In this document: piece by piece, positions 1 through 12,472 of the stretch | Layout: the number at the start of each line of letters is the position of its first letter | How positions within the stretch are numbered: position 1 is the stretch's first letter | NCBI GenBank assembly: GCA_023525975.1 | Contig: CM042042.1 | Location: 51,161,880-51,225,879 of the forward strand | Reading direction: 5' to 3' | Source of the DNA: Smallanthus sonchifolius | Taxonomy: Eukaryota; Streptophyta; Magnoliopsida; Asterales; Asteraceae | DNA: 64,000 nt | Made by a program: the position numbers and the translations under genes | Notes under the pieces: generated by a model | What the model was told of the DNA's origin: nothing | Seen by the model: the letters and a program-made list of their open reading frames with translations, nothing else | Database searches by the model: none

Positions 1-660
1 CCAAATTCCAAAGCTATTTTTATCAAAATTTCAAACAAAAAAGTTTCAAATGAAAAAGAATCCCCTTGCACAATGTTAAAATAACACAATATGTTCAAAT
101 TAAGTTTACAATAATGGACAAACATATACACTTTAATTAGTCGTACTGCCGACAATAGAAAGAGGAATCTATACATTTCCAGCTACAGTTGGATCTACTA
201 AAAGGATATATCAACAAATCTGAGCGGTGAAAAATAAATATCTCTGAAACACAGTCAATTTTCATTAAGTACTAATTAAAATGTAGACAACAACTTAACA
301 AATTAACATGAATAACAGTTATAACTCATAACAACCAATTAACTGCAAAATCTAGAAATGTAAAGTGACCAAGCCGAGATCTGCATATCCAATAGCGTAA
401 GTATCATAAAATCTACACTATAAGCTAGGTTTTGATAGCAATTTGCTTCAGATCTGGAGATATACCTGAAAAATTAAATGAGTGTCGGAACCCTAACTTG
501 CATCCGCTGCAAACGAACTGGAATTGAGAGAAAGAGATAGCATAATAATCCAAACCGAATAACGTTGAAGAAGATGATGAATATGAAGATGGAGATGGTA
601 CCTTGAAGTAGATGTCATGCGGTTGATGAACATGGACCCCTCTGCTTTCTCTCTCTACTT
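1..660 (-). other. possible 5' exons of a gene running off the left edge
   Basis: Read on the minus strand, this stretch looks like the start of a plant transcription unit. There is a CT/GA-rich leader (about 600-660), a short ATG-initiated segment ending in a possible donor near 603, and a pyrimidine-rich acceptor near 469 (TTTTTCAG). No protein could be recognised, because the body of the gene would lie outside the window. It could equally be a non-coding leader or chance. Confidence is low. Confidence 0.2.
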
Positions 661-1640
661 TCTCTCACTATATAATATAACTAGTTAAAAAATATATCAA
701 TAAATAAAAATTTTAAATCTTTATGGGCATAAAAAAGTATCATATACTAAGAAAAAAAGATAAAATTTAAAATATATAAAAACTAATATATAATTCGGTT
801 TTAAAAATATATTAAGTACTATTGAATGTAATTTGATTTTCATTTATTATTTGATTGAAAATTAAAGTTATATAATTAGATTTCAAAGTTTTATAAAGGA
901 TAATTTAAAACAAATGTGTTTTATTAATTTAATTACTATTTTCTTTAAATATATATTATTGTTAAAAGATGAATGTGCATTTAATAAGAGAGATGTGAGA
1001 AAAAAATGATGAGATTGAATTTGAAGACGACACGTGGAATAAAAAACCTTTATTTATTATATTGTATAGATGTGTCTGTTGTATTGTATATCTGTATATT
1101 TCAGCTTCACTCACATTCTTTGATTAAAGATGACTGCCTCACCGGAACTAACGGACTAATTGTTTTTATTCTCTATGTTTTTTTCTAGTTAAATTTATTC
1201 GCATCGTTCACGAGGATAAAACTTAGGGTGCGTTTGATTCGTGGAATTCATTGAAATTTTAAGGAATTGGATTTGGAATTATAATTGTGCTAAGGATTTG
1301 AAATTTAAAGGAATAAAAACCTATAGTCTATGGTATCAAATGATATACCACTATAGTCTATGGTATCAAAAATAAAAACCTAGAATTTGAATACAACTTC
1401 GTTTTCAAACGTTGACAAAAAGGCTTTTTAAACCTGTGCTTTATTGCGGGAAGTTTAAAATTTGTAACGCTCTGTTTTGACGATCCCTCCAATGTTATCA
1501 ACCAAACAGAAAAACTAACGTTTAACCGTTACAAAAGAAAATTAAAGTAAAACATATAATTATTTTTCAGATAAATATGTTCTCGGTTAAATAATACAAA
1601 AAAAAACCTAAAAAAATGTTGATTTAAGAAAAAAAAGAAA
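661..1640. other. AT-rich intergenic DNA, no gene seen
   Basis: Strongly AT-rich DNA with short open frames of about 60 codons that show no family resemblance. Around 1230-1380 there is a GGAATTCATTGAAATTTTAAGGAATT-like low-complexity patch of the kind found in small plant MITEs, with a short direct repeat (ctatagtctatggtatcaaa) at about 1321-1370. No terminal inverted repeats could be paired. Confidence 0.4.
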
Positions 1641-1658
1641 GAAACGTGTCTCTCGAGG

Positions 1659-1935
1659 TTTCGCACCCGTGTCACCCGGGTTACAACTGCGCCCCCACCT
1701 AAAACCACTCCAACCAGACAACTTTAGTGTTTTAATTATGTTTTTAAACGCACGTATGCAAACAATAATTGAGCTGAAACAAAAAAAAATAAACACCTCC
1801 CAGGATTGGAACCCTCATCAACCGGGTTACAACCGTGTGCGCTTATAATCACTCCAACCAACACACTTTAGTATATTATTTCCGTTTTTAAACCCACATA
1901 TGCAATATATACATGAGCTGAAACAAAAAAAAACT
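1659..1935. repeat. tandem duplication of a ~145-bp unit
   Basis: Two diverged copies lie head to tail. The shared landmarks ACCGGGTTACAAC, CACTCCAACCA, ACTTTAGT and GAGCTGAAACAAAAAAAA recur 144-146 bases apart (for example GGGTTACAAC at 1678 and 1824, GAGCTG at 1771 and 1915). The copies differ by many substitutions, so the duplication is old. No coding potential was seen. Confidence 0.7.
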
Positions 1936-1940
1936 AATGT

Positions 1941-2793
1941 TTTACACTTGGCGTGAATTTACTGGTGGGTTGTACACTTGACGGGTTGGTTATTGGAGGG
2001 GGGTAGTATTCCCCCATCTCTTTAAAAGAGTTAATAATAGTTTATTGTAAATAATCTTACTTATTTATTTAAAAATACTTATTACCCATAAATAATTATA
2101 CGAGTAAACAAAAGTTTTAATGAAACAACTCTTATTCTTTTTGTTATGAGATACTATTACTTTTAATCATGTTTTCAAAATTTATTTTTGAAACGAGTAA
2201 TATTGTTGAAGCAATGTTTATCGGGAGCTTTTAATGACTCCACGAGCCTGTAAGAAACTAACACCCTTTTTGCGAGAGGTTTTTCTCGTAACCAGACTTC
2301 AACGTGAAAACTAGTTGATCAGGTGAGTTACTTAATGTGAAGTTAGACAAGAGGATGTCCGTACCTGAGTGGTCGTTGATCATTTACAATGTTCAATGCG
2401 AGGTACGTGATGGATGGTTTGGGTTGATATTGTTTATTGTCCTGTTAGGTATTGAGGATTATATCATTATATCACGTCGTCACATCTTCTAGTGGTGGTT
2501 GTGTAGAAAATATTAAAATGGCATTATTTTTATTTAATTAGTTAGTCTAAAAGGTATAGTTTGTGTGGTGGGACATGATTATTTAACGTATGTAACAAAG
2601 ACAGCTAAACGTATGGAGAGGTTAGTGGGTCACTATCATTGGCATTACCCATTGACTTCTCAATAAGACATTGTATACCTTTTTCGTATCAAATAAAATT
2701 ATATATTATGTATTAGAAAAAGGCAAATAGTATATTTTTTATTTTATCAAAACTTTAAGTTAATGTTGAAAACTTGAAAATGATAGGTCATCG
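1941..2793. other. intergenic DNA, no gene seen
   Basis: No long open frame and no recognisable transposon terminus. The sequence is AT-rich and unremarkable apart from short homopolymers. Confidence 0.4.
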
Positions 2794-3375
2794 TAGGGGT
2801 GTTGTTCGGGTAATTTAATCGGGTTTCGGGTAGATCGGTTCGGGTTAATCGATTTTTCCGTGTGTGTAAATTTATCCAATCCGAATAACATTCGGGTAGA
2901 TCGGGTTCGGGTTAATCGGTTTTCGGTTTAATCGGGTCGGGTTTCGGGTAGGGACACATGGTTGAAAAAAAAAATGAATCAAGTTTAAAAACATAAAATA
3001 AACGTGTATGTGAAACAAAAATAAATACATTTCCAAGAGATTAAAGCTTCAAATAGAAGTATTCGTGTTTATGTGGTGGATTTTTTAAACTCATAGTTTA
3101 GAAGCGGATTTTGGTGGTGTTGGTGGTGATGGTGAGAAAAGAAATGGTAGAATATATAAATGTTCGGTTTATTCGGGTTAATCGGTTCGGGTTAATCGGG
3201 TTTTTGATGCTTGAAAGTCTAACCGAAACCCGACCCGAATAACAATCGGTTTAAACGGTTTTCGGGTTAATAGGTTACGGGTTATTCGGGTACGGGTTTA
3301 ATCGGTTCTGGTGAAGTTGGTTCGGGTCAGGTTAATCGGGTACGGGTAAAATCAACGGGCATCGGGTGTGTTAGG
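2794..3375. mobile_element. degenerate non-autonomous element built of CGGGTTAATCGG-type repeats
   Basis: The left edge TAGGGGTGTT is identical to the terminus of the MITE nested in the Copia 5' LTR at 18641. The body is full of variants of CGGGTTAATCGG and TTTCGGGTA, with the complementary form ACCCGACCCGAA near 3225. A matching inverted right end and a clean target duplication were not found, so the element is probably truncated. By resemblance it belongs with hAT-type MITEs. Confidence 0.45.
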
Positions 3376-3997
3376 TGTATAATTTCACAAGATCTGAAAA
3401 TTTAATAATTACCTATGTGTTTAATATATATTATATTATTAACATCTTTTATTTTTTATTATAATATTAACAATAAAGTTAGGCTGAGCATTCTGACGTT
3501 AAGCTGAGTTGGGCGTTGAACGTGGCTTTGAGGCTACTTCCATCATCAAATGATATACCATAGTTGTTTCATAATCTATAAAGAACCATTTGCAACACAT
3601 TATTTCTTATTAATTATTGATCACGATTTGTTTTGTTTAAGATTAGGTTTTGAACGATATTTAACAAGCATGTAAATAGTTAATATTAGATACTAAGTAT
3701 GTTAACTATGAATATCATGATGATGATTAATATGACTTGCAAGTATAATTAAGATACTTGTTCAATTTTTGTTAATAAAAATTGAGAGATGTTAATATTG
3801 TTCCTAACTTTATTGTTCCCAACTTCTATATAACTTTATTAACTATTCTTTATAACTACATTTTAACCAAAAAAAATAAGCTTTTTAAAAAGCAGCAACA
3901 ACCACCATAGCTGGCTTTGGTAGGGGGCGCGATATAGACAACCATATCTTTATCTTAGAGGATAGAGAAGTTGCTTGTAGGAAGATCCCTCAACTCA
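3376..3997. other. AT-rich intergenic DNA, no gene seen
   Basis: No significant open frame, RNA gene or repeat boundary recognised. Confidence 0.4.
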
Positions 3998-4340
3998 AGC
4001 ATGGCAAACGGTGGATTGAGTTGTGTTAGGTAACGGGTCAGAATGAGTTCGAGTCAGGATGGTTATGACCAAAATGAGTACGGGTAGTTTAAAAAAAATA
4101 TCAAATTGCTTCGTATCAGAATCGGTTATAACCAAAAAGTGGTTCGGGTTGAAATAAGATGTCTTAGAATAAAAAGTAGCAAAATCTGGTACCCGTTTGA
4201 ACTAATTCTACATTTACATAGTTTTTAGGCGACCTATCTTGACACAAATGGTTTTAAGGTGTTACCCATTTCAACTTGTTTTGTGTTATGATGTTACCTA
4301 ATTTAGCCTAAAAAAAATAAAATAAAAAAATTATCCAAAC
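3998..4340. mobile_element. diverged copy of the MITE found at 39002-39380
   Basis: This block shares, in inverted orientation, a series of landmarks with the element in the WRINKLED1-like intron: ATGGCAAACGG at one end, GGTAACGGGTCAGAAT, a stretch around TCTGGTACCCGTTTGAAC, and TTACCCATTTCAACTTGTTTTG. The far end is not well defined, so the coordinates are approximate. Nothing in it is coding. Confidence 0.5.
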
Positions 4341-5198
4341 CAACTAATTTCTCCTACTTTGGCTTAAAAAATATATTAGGGCAATAGCGTTGATCTAAAC
4401 AGTAGACAACGAAATGGTTTGATTTAATAATATAGTATTAGTAAGCAACAATAACATTAAATGGTGAAAAGGTAACCGCCAAACCAGTTTCTTTCTTAAA
4501 AATAAGCTTTTATAAAAAGCAAACTTCCTAAAAACGTACCTATCGTTGTAACAAGTATCCTTGGGGTGGGATGTAGGATCACTTATTCACGAGTTTGGAT
4601 ATTAGCATCTTCAACTTGTTATACTTTGTAAAACATAACAGTATTAGCCTTGTCACAGGAATAGGAGATTTCCCTATGTGATTAACCTCATGCATGAGAA
4701 GAAGTATTTAGTAGTGAGAAAAAAGTGTAAGTGGTGATAGGATTAAGGTCGTAAAAGAATTAAACGTTTAGTGAACCGTTCGGTGGAAAGCTTGTTTACT
4801 TTAATTTAATTAATTCATTTTTTCCTATCAAAATTTTCTTTTTCATCCAAAAATTGACTTCAGTTATCTTGTTCTCCTTGCAAATAATTGATTTATATGC
4901 ACATTATTTTGATTCTTTAAGTTATTAAATGAACAAACATTAACAAGAAATATCATTCGATTAATTAAATAAACAAAATGAGAAGACATACATTCCTTGT
5001 AAACAAAATCAAGTGTAGCATGATAAATTTGTTAAATTATGAGTATGGATTCTTAGTTTGAATTATTAAATCCTTTTGAAGAATTAAAAAATAATAAATC
5101 CTTTTTAAGTAACTTGTTCTCGTTGCATCTATTGACCTTTTTTTTTACTGAGCTTTCATTTAAAAGGCCTAATTCTTAGTAATTATATAGGAGGCTAA
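4341..5198. other. intergenic DNA, no gene seen
   Basis: AT-rich sequence with no recognised gene or repeat boundary. It ends at the TAA target site of a Tourist-like MITE. Confidence 0.4.
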
Positions 5199-5408
5199 GG
5201 GGGTGTTTTGGATTACTTATTTTAATCTCCCATTCGACTTTTACAAGAAGTCATAAGAAGTTTTAAAAAGTAGGTCCCTCCTTACTTCTTAAAAACACCT
5301 TTTTCTTTCTTTAAAAAGTTAAAAGTATGATCAAATATCACATTACCAAAACATCTTTTAACTTATAAAAGTTAATAAGTAGTTTCAATAAGTGATCCCA
5401 AACACCCC
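5199..5408. mobile_element. Tourist-like MITE (copy 1)
   Basis: The 210-bp element has imperfect terminal inverted repeats. The left end reads GGGGGTGTTTTGGATTACTT and the right end, reverse-complemented, GGGGTGTTTGGGATCACTT. It is flanked by the trinucleotide TAA on both sides (5196-5198 and 5409-5411), the target preference of PIF/Harbinger transposases. It lies about 165 bp beyond the E2 stop codon. A sister copy is at 9517-9724. Confidence 0.8.
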
Positions 5409-5572
5409 TAATACGCAAAGCAGCGAAAGGCAGATAAAAGGTAATAAAAGCTAAGACTTTCAAACAAACATAGTTCCCACAGTATTCGTTATTACAGTTA
5501 TTAGTGGTTCTAAAATACCAATATAATATTACAGGCCACGAGAAGATGATAAGACATGAACCAAGCACCAGT

Positions 5573-8314
5573 CTAGTCAGCTGTCCAGCTCTGCTCCACA
5601 ACTTCTCTCACTTTTCTGTTATATTCACGCTTATTCTCACTAAATAACCGTGCTGCTTCAGAGTTGGCTGGTGAACTGGGGTTCGGGTCACAAAGCAACG
5701 ACTGCAGTGCAAGAAACCAAATCATTGTAATCAAAGATAACATGTTCACCATGTTTTAATCATCCAAGAACATCATATGTCAAAGCTATAAGATTTAGAA
5801 TGGTAAGCTCATCTCGTAACTAATAATACCACACCTGAATTGAGGTCAGAATAGCAGCAACATCATAAATTGGACTCCACTGGTTTTGAAGGATGTCCAA
5901 ACATATGCTTCCATCCGCATAAACTGGTACATGGCAAAGCCAAAGAAATTCACGAAAATAAGACGTCATAAATAACAAAAAAACATAAAAGCAAAATGCA
6001 TACAAAAACCATTCTATAAACCACATAACACAAAAGGGTACTCTTTGGCGCCATAAAATAAATCAGATTTGTGTCATTGATCACTGTAAAGTAAGTAAAC
6101 AGTATGGCATTATATGTATTATGAACCTAAGATTTAAAAAATGGGAAAAGATTGTGTATCAAGTAGGGCTGGCAATTTCTGACACGCTCTGTTTAAACAA
6201 CACGACACGAAGTTAAGTGGGTTTGAGTTAAACGGGTATGGGTTATAAACAGGTCGACGCGATTAAAAATCATGTCTAAATCGGTTTAACCCGTCTAACC
6301 TGTTTATGACACGATTAGACCCGTTTAACTAATCGCGTTAAACGATTAGCATGTTAACACAACCTGTTTATAACCTATTTATCAAAACTATATAATTTTA
6401 TAATTTTAAATGATTAAATATATAAAATCAAGTCAAAATATTAGATAACCTAACCTTTCTGTTTCCACTTCAGTTTCCACTTTCGAGTGCTAACCTTTCA
6501 GTTTCCAATAGGGCTGACAGTTTTTGACAACAACCCGTTTACACGACACGACACGAAGTTAAACTGGTTTGGGTTTGAGTTAAACAGATATGAGTCAAAA
6601 ACGGGTCGGCACAATTAAATTCGTGTCTAGTAGACACGTTTTGCCAGCCCTAGTACCAAGGCATATGTTGCTTGTCCACAAATAATGCCTTATATCAACC
6701 TTAACATACTCAAAGAGGAACTCAAGCCTCTAAGTTGTCACTCCATCTCCAAGAAATAAAAACAGAAGACTTTAAGCAAGTTGATGATGACCACTTACTG
6801 TTTGGATGAAACATTCGAGAAATGAAACGCACTGTTGGTGGCTTATTTGGATAATCTTCTGAAAACTGAAGGGTCAGCTTGAACGTTCCTGAAATTGACA
6901 TATATAGTCAAAGATTACAATAATTCAACACATCAACTCATAAACAAGATAAAAATATAGAATTCACAAAAGCTAAAACGTCTACTAAATAACAGAAGAA
7001 CACCTAAAACTCCATCAAACATCTAAGTGATCAAAAGCATTGGCGCACTGCTCACACTATGAGTAGTCAATCACATTCAGTGATTCAGACACAAATACAT
7101 ATGCAAGAATAACATGTTAGTATATATTGATCATAGTTGTAAAGGCGCATAGGACTCGCCCGGAGCCTAGTCGCAAGGTGCAAAAAAAAAACGAGGGCTT
7201 TTTTAAGCAAGGCGCAAGTATAAAAATACCATTTTTAGGGGTTTTAGACATGTTTTAGGCTTGTTTGGTATGTTTAAGGTTGATTCCAGGCTTGTTTAGG
7301 GCTAGTGTAGGCTGTTTAGATATGTTTCAGATTATTTTTTGCCACAATTTTAGCCTGAAGTTGGCCGGAAATTGGCCTGAATCTGCGCCTACGCTTCTAA
7401 GCCTAGACGCGCCTTATGCGCTTTTGACAACACTGATGCTAAATTATGAATCTTTGTTACTTGAAGACTACATTTTCAATGTGTGGTGAATGTGAATGAA
7501 GACTATGCTTGCTTCCCCGTTGCATATAGGGAATGAAAGATAGAACGGGTAAAACTAGTAGTTAATATTTAATCACATACATGCGTATATGTATTTATAC
7601 AGCCATGAGGGCAGATTCTTGTCTCATTCTAAGCATAAACAAACAAACATACCTAGTAAAATCCCACTTATAGCAAGGCTACTGGTAGGATCTAGGGAGG
7701 ATGGGATGGAGAAAAACCTTTCCTCTAACCCGGGGGTAAAGAGACTGACCCAGTGAGACCCTGGCTCCAAAAACCTTTTCTTTCAACGTGTAACAACAAC
7801 CACAACCATACTCAGTAGTAAGATAATCAAGGCAGCAACCATATAAAAGTACTAACAATGATATTAGTAAACTGCCATTAGCATAAGGTAGTGAGAAAAA
7901 TATAGCATCAACATGCAGAAGAGCCAAAAGACAAGAAAACGTAGCACTAACCCCCTTGAAAAGACCTATACACTCCCCTAAAAAAGGTCTATATGCTAAG
8001 GCAACGGTAAGCATATATACATTATACACTAAACCATGCAAAGCATCTCACTCACCTCCATCCCAAGGTGTATCGTCCGGACTGCAACACAAACAAACTG
8101 GTCAGTGAAAATCATTAGACCTCAAGCAAAAACAGCATCATTAGCTACTAGATTGTGATCAACAAACAGTGATGCACACTTTCACCTACCCAAATATGAC
8201 TGCATTCCAGAGCATTATATTGTTATCATACGGCGCACCACTGATTCCAGCTGGAGAATCTTGCTGCAACCTCTTAAAATCCCTCATCAATCTCTTCCTT
8301 GAAGGCGTTGACAT
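5573..8314 (-). CDS. UBC2: RAD6-type ubiquitin-conjugating enzyme E2
   Basis: Five coding exons on the minus strand: 8314-8190, 8081-8056 (26 nt), 6888-6799, 5923-5835 and 5701-5573. They join to 459 nt, a 152-residue protein, exactly the length of plant UBC1/UBC2/UBC3 and yeast Rad6, and all introns are GT-AG with closing phases. The product is a complete UBC fold with the HPN motif at residues 78-80 and the catalytic cysteine at Cys88 in YADGSICLDILQNQWSP. It ends EQSWTAD, like Arabidopsis UBC2. The family forms ubiquitin thioesters and works with RING E3s such as HUB1/2 (histone H2B monoubiquitination) and RAD18 (damage tolerance). The start follows a split 5' UTR. Introns hold three transposon remnants (6164-6652, 7136-7431, 7672-7790). 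Which of UBC1-3 is the true orthologue cannot be decided here. Confidence 0.96.
6164..6652. mobile_element. hAT-type MITE in an intron of the E2 gene
   Basis: The ends are TAGGGCTGGCAA and its complement TTGCCAGCCCTA. They are flanked by an 8-bp near-duplication, GTATCAAG at 6156-6163 and GTACCAAG at 6653-6660 (7 of 8 match), which is the hAT hallmark. The interior is rich in ACACGACACG, TTAAACGGGT and complements. A second copy of the terminus (TAGGGCTGACAG) begins near 6510, suggesting internal duplication or nesting. Confidence 0.8.
7136..7431. mobile_element. MITE of the GTTGTCAAAGGCGC family in an E2 intron
   Basis: The left end reads GTTGTAAAGGCGCA and the right end TGCGCTTTTGACAAC, an imperfect terminal inverted repeat. 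The interior has AAGGCGCAAG and GTTTAGGCTTGTTTAGG-like repeats. The termini match the elements at 53039 and, less closely, 61980. No exact target duplication was found. Mutator-like or hAT assignment is open. Confidence 0.6.
7672..7790 (-). mobile_element. RTE-LINE 3' tail in an E2 intron
   Basis: Read on the minus strand, this segment carries GGTCTCACTGGG, CTCTTTACCCCCGGGTTAGAGG, CCCTCCCTAGATCCTACC and TGGGATTTTACTAGGTATG. That is the series of short blocks typical of the 3' end of plant RTE-type LINEs. The same blocks recur on the plus strand at 37033-37150 and partly at 14098-14150. Confidence 0.5.
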
Positions 8315-8632
8315 CTTTGTCAACTGTTTTGCCCTAATTCAACAAACAGTACCAATTTCACTTTGTAATTCTACCAGACAATCAACTACCTAATCTATAA
8401 TGAATTTTAATCGTTTCAAAGAACAAAATAAGGAAATCAAGTGCGACGATCAAACTACCTGCATTTAAACCCTAGATCTATAAAATGAGAACAATAGCGT
8501 AACATATCAAGAGCTTTTAACAAAATAAGCTAACGGAAAGAAACTACTGGACGTGAAACTGTATTGTTCAATCCTAGGGTTCCGTATCAACGTAATTAGA
8601 TGATGATTAAATGGATAAAGTGATCGAATTAC

Positions 8633-8800
8633 TTGTTGCCTCAGAGATAGAGCGAGAAGACGGAGACGGTAGTGAATCGGAAGATGATTATCAGCCGCCG
8701 GTGTTGGTGGTGGTGGTGGAGGGAACCTGTAGCCTCCTTGCGTCGGACCGATCACAGAAGGAAAAGGAGTAGGTTTCGACAACGCTTCCTATTTAAGCTA
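8633..8800 (-). other. probable 5' UTR exon of the E2 gene
   Basis: This GA- and GGT-rich block precedes a plausible donor (CAACAA|GTAATT at 8633/8632). It is separated by about 300 bp of intron from the acceptor just ahead of the ATG at 8314. A leader intron is known in Arabidopsis members of this E2 group. The transcript start is not determined, and the outer boundary is approximate. Confidence 0.45.
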
Positions 8801-9516
8801 GTCACTCTCTCCTTGTTTTCTCTCTTTTTTTTAAATTGAAAATATCCTCTATGTAATACATGTTTTTTTGAACAAAAGCAAAGGTAGAACCGGATGACGT
8901 AATAAATAATAATAAAATTAATTATATATAATTTAAAATAAAATATGAAAATACTATGTTTTGATGTTAGTTTACAATATTAATTTTTATGTCTTTTATT
9001 TTTGGTTCATAAGGTTAAATTAAATGAACAATAGAGGCTTTTATGAAACATTTTTAAACCTTAAATTCAACAAAAAGATGCCTCATCTCCTTCCAGCCGT
9101 CATCTCTTTCTCACTCTACTTACTCTCTCCGGTAATATCTGTCTCTCTGTTGGTAAAATCCGTTCAAGGCAAGATCAAACAACAAATCCGGCCGGTAAGC
9201 TTTCAATGCAAGCGTTCAAGGTAACAGTCAAGGCCGGCAAGTGCACAAGGCAACAGTCAGCAACAACTCCGGCCATTTCTTGAGGTTTTTCCGGCGTTTT
9301 TCTCAGGCATACCGACCCCACCGTTGGCCGCCGGTTCACAATCGGACCGCCCACCCGGAAGAACCGGCCGGTTTTAAGGAAAACGGCTCAAATATGTTGA
9401 AAAATCAAAAGTTCAAAACCAAAATATTATGAGAAAATGTATACGGAGGAATATATTTTTATTTTATTGAAAAATCTTCGTAGAAATGTAACCCACCTTC
9501 ACTCCTCTTTTGATTA
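8801..9516. other. E2 upstream region and intergenic DNA
   Basis: This is the promoter-side flank of the E2 gene. Short open frames at 9024-9432 have proline- and glycine-rich, GC-richer codons but no recognisable family, and are probably not genes. No TATA box could be assigned with confidence. Confidence 0.35.
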
Positions 9517-9724
9517 GGGTGTTTGGGATTACTTATTTAACCAACTTATAACTTATTAACTTCTTAGAAAAGGAGATAAGTAATAAGTTTGTTTGGTTTT
9601 TCTTACTTTTCATCCTCCTTTTAGTAGTTTTTGAGAAGTAAGAAATTGTGACTTATGACTTATAACTTATTATCTTTTTGAATAAGTCATAAGGAGTTTC
9701 AAATAAGTAATCCCAAACACCCCC
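9517..9724. mobile_element. Tourist-like MITE (copy 2)
   Basis: A 208-bp element whose ends, GGGTGTTTGGGATTACTTAT and the complementary ATAAGTAATCCCAAACACCC, match the Tourist element at 5199-5408. The flanks are TTA (left) and TAA (right), the TWA target class of PIF/Harbinger. Both copies are rich in AACTTATTAACTT-like sequence. Confidence 0.75.
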
Positions 9725-9727
9725 TAA

Positions 9728-11189
9728 GTCACTTAATTTTTTCCATCTCAGTTTACTCACTTAACTTGACAACCCGTAGGGAATGCGTTAATTTTATATA
9801 AATAACATGTTTAACAGGTTAAAGTGATATGACATGTTATTTTTTATTTTTAAATATTATTATATATTAAAAACATACTTATTTACTCAAATTTTAATAA
9901 CCTATTAAATTTTTATAAATTAACAATAGGTTCAAAAAGTAAGGGGCTGTTTTGTTGTGGAATTTCCTGAAATTGAAATTTGAAATATTCTGTCAAATAT
10001 CATGTTTGGTTGGTTAAAAAGAAATTGAAATTTGAATTAATTCTATCAACATAAGGAATTCAAGAATCCTTCATGTTAGTGATGAAATTCTAAAAATGTT
10101 TAAAGATTACAAAAAACCCTCACCTCTTCTTCTCAAAACCATCTTCTCACACCATCGTTTCGAACTAAAGAACAAAATTAGCTGAAACATAATCGTGAAC
10201 GTTCCGGAAATCGAAGAACAAATTTCTAAACCTTCCATAAATTGAAGACAAAAACTAGAACAAATTCACTGGAACAAAATCGTAAAATAAAACCCCATAA
10301 GCAAATAGTTGAGACCTGTGATTTTTTGGATCTATACTAATATTAATACACAATTCTTGATTTCAAAATTATGGATTTTAGACATAAAAAAGTTTTGTCA
10401 GGTTCTTTCTATCAATTTCTTCCTGGAAACCCGATTTCTTACATCAATACCAAATGAATTGTAGAAATAGAACCGTATGAGTTCCGAAACGCGAACTAGA
10501 AATTGACGACGAAGAAGAAAACCGAACCATAAACAAACTCAATGAAATTCTAGAACCCATTTGATTAAAATCGGAAGTTCGGAAATCCATTGGATTAGCA
10601 GCGGCAATTCAATTAATTGAAGTACTTTGCCTCGCCGGTGAAGTGGTGCAGCGAAGACGGTTCATAATCATATTCCATCTTCGTTTTGTTCAATCTTTGT
10701 TTGCAGGCTTCATGGTGAGGAAGTTAAATGGGAAATGGGGGGATTGGACATAGGGATAGGGTTAACAGGTTTCCAAAGTCGGAAGTGACGATGGGAAAAA
10801 GGGGTGTGTGGGTTAATTTTGTAATTTCATATTTTTAAGAGTTAAAATTCCGTTCATATTTCTATCAACAAAAAAGATGCAAAATTTTATCGGAATTAAT
10901 TTCAATTCATTTAAATTTCAATTACTTTGAAACATTTCAATTCTATCTAAAAAATTCTGTAAACTAAATGGAACCTAAATTTTTTGAATACTATGAATTG
11001 GATTTTTATTTTTAGTTTATGAATATGAATTGGATTTTTGAAAAGTGAATTTTAGTAATCGAACAGTAAGTTTATAATTTTTCTTTTTGAAAAAGTATGT
11101 TTTGGAACATTAATTTTTGAACCTCATGACGTTTTTTGAATTCCAATATTTTTGTATTATGTGGGTATGTGAAACTTTTTACAAGTGTG
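9728..11189. other. intergenic DNA with probable MITE debris, no gene seen
   Basis: No coding region recognised. From about 9951 to 10985 the two ends show GGAATTTCCTGAAATTGAAATTTG-like and complementary TTTCAATTAC/TTCAATTCTATC blocks, suggesting an old ~1-kb element of the type common in eudicots, but clean termini were not found. Confidence 0.35.
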
Positions 11190-12472
11190 CACATTCAGGA
11201 TATATATCATCTGTAAGATAGTATCCCATGTTGTAATTTGTTCCATTCACTGTAAAAATTGCATGGAGTCGCATTGCCTTCTAAAACTGCATTGAATACC
11301 GGTGATTGATATCATTGTTTGACCCTGCCACTCCAGAATATGCATGCCAAATCTAGAGGTCATGTGATGCAACCGTCTCAAGCATTATGGTGGGATGTAC
11401 ATGGTCACCTCGCGTATATTGCATTTTCCATGCAACAGGGAAACCCACACCTAGTTGAATGCATTGCCAGTAACCGTTGGATGTCACTTTCAATAACACC
11501 TCTGCATAACATTCAAAGACACTCGAGGGCAGCATCTTGACCAATGTGTATGTATTCATCGGTTTGGTCAACTGCCATGCCATATGTCAACTGACGTATG
11601 ACATATGTGCATTCTTGGATGGTGGATAAACCAATTCTACCCACCGCATCCACTCTATTTGTAAAGCAGGGATAATTGCTTTTCAAATCGTCGACAATTC
11701 GATTGAAAAGATCACTATGCATTCGGAACCGTCGTCTAAAATATCTTTCAGGGTAAACCGGTGTCGGAGCAAAATAGTCGTTTCAAAGACGACTATATGC
11801 GTCTCCACGGCCCCTGCATGTTTCTTTGCCATTCCCCTTCGGACGACTAGAACCAGACACTTCTTCACTAAATTGCTCCTTTAGATGCAAATACATCTTT
11901 TCAAAATCATGAGAAACCAATTGTTTATGCTGCTTCATGGCTAATTGTGTAAAGCACATATCAACATTAGCAAAAGCATTCATAAAACGGTGTTTGAAAC
12001 CGAGGTGGAGATTGAGAAACATCATCGCTGGAACTCAGATTTAGTGAGATAGTTGAATGTGAAATTTTGAAGATGAGTTGAATATGAAACAATGACTTGT
12101 ATTTACAGTAATAGAAAACTAGCCATTAGAAAATTTAATATATTTTATATTTCGTGTTATATAAAAATAACATATATATACATATATATTAATATATAAA
12201 ATATACAATTTAAATTACATTTTAAGTTTATAATATATGTTAAGTTATTTAACAAAGATTTAAATTTATTTAAATTAATAAAAAAAATTAAAAATTAAAA
12301 TTAAAACTAAAATACTTATTTAAAATAGTAGGTGTCCACCTTTACTCATTCAGTTGCGTTTGCTTTTCCGGATGCCTCTCCAACCGAACGCCTCCTCCAA
12401 CGCCATGGTCGTCCGCCTCCTTGTCTGCTTGAACCGGATGCACCCTCCAAACGCGCATTGGAGGTGCTCTAA
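11190..12472 (-). pseudogene. PIF/Harbinger transposase pseudogene
   Basis: On the minus strand, pieces in several frames between 12025 and 11190 match the plant ALP1/HARBI1-like transposase. They include an N-terminal helical part, the block RVDAVGRIGLSTIQECTYVI (about 11620), the catalytic-domain block HAYSGVAGSNNDIN (about 11310), and the later NGTNYNMGYYL block (about 11230). Frameshifts and stops separate these blocks, so it is dead. Its upstream end carries TTAGAGCACCTCCAATGCGC (minus strand, ending at a TAA at 12470-12472), the usual Harbinger terminus. The opposite terminus was not found, so the element is truncated. Confidence 0.75.

Noticed and set aside
8507..8782. 91-codon minus-strand frame with a proline run
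   Set aside because: It coincides with the GGT-rich 5' UTR exon of the E2 gene and has no family resemblance.
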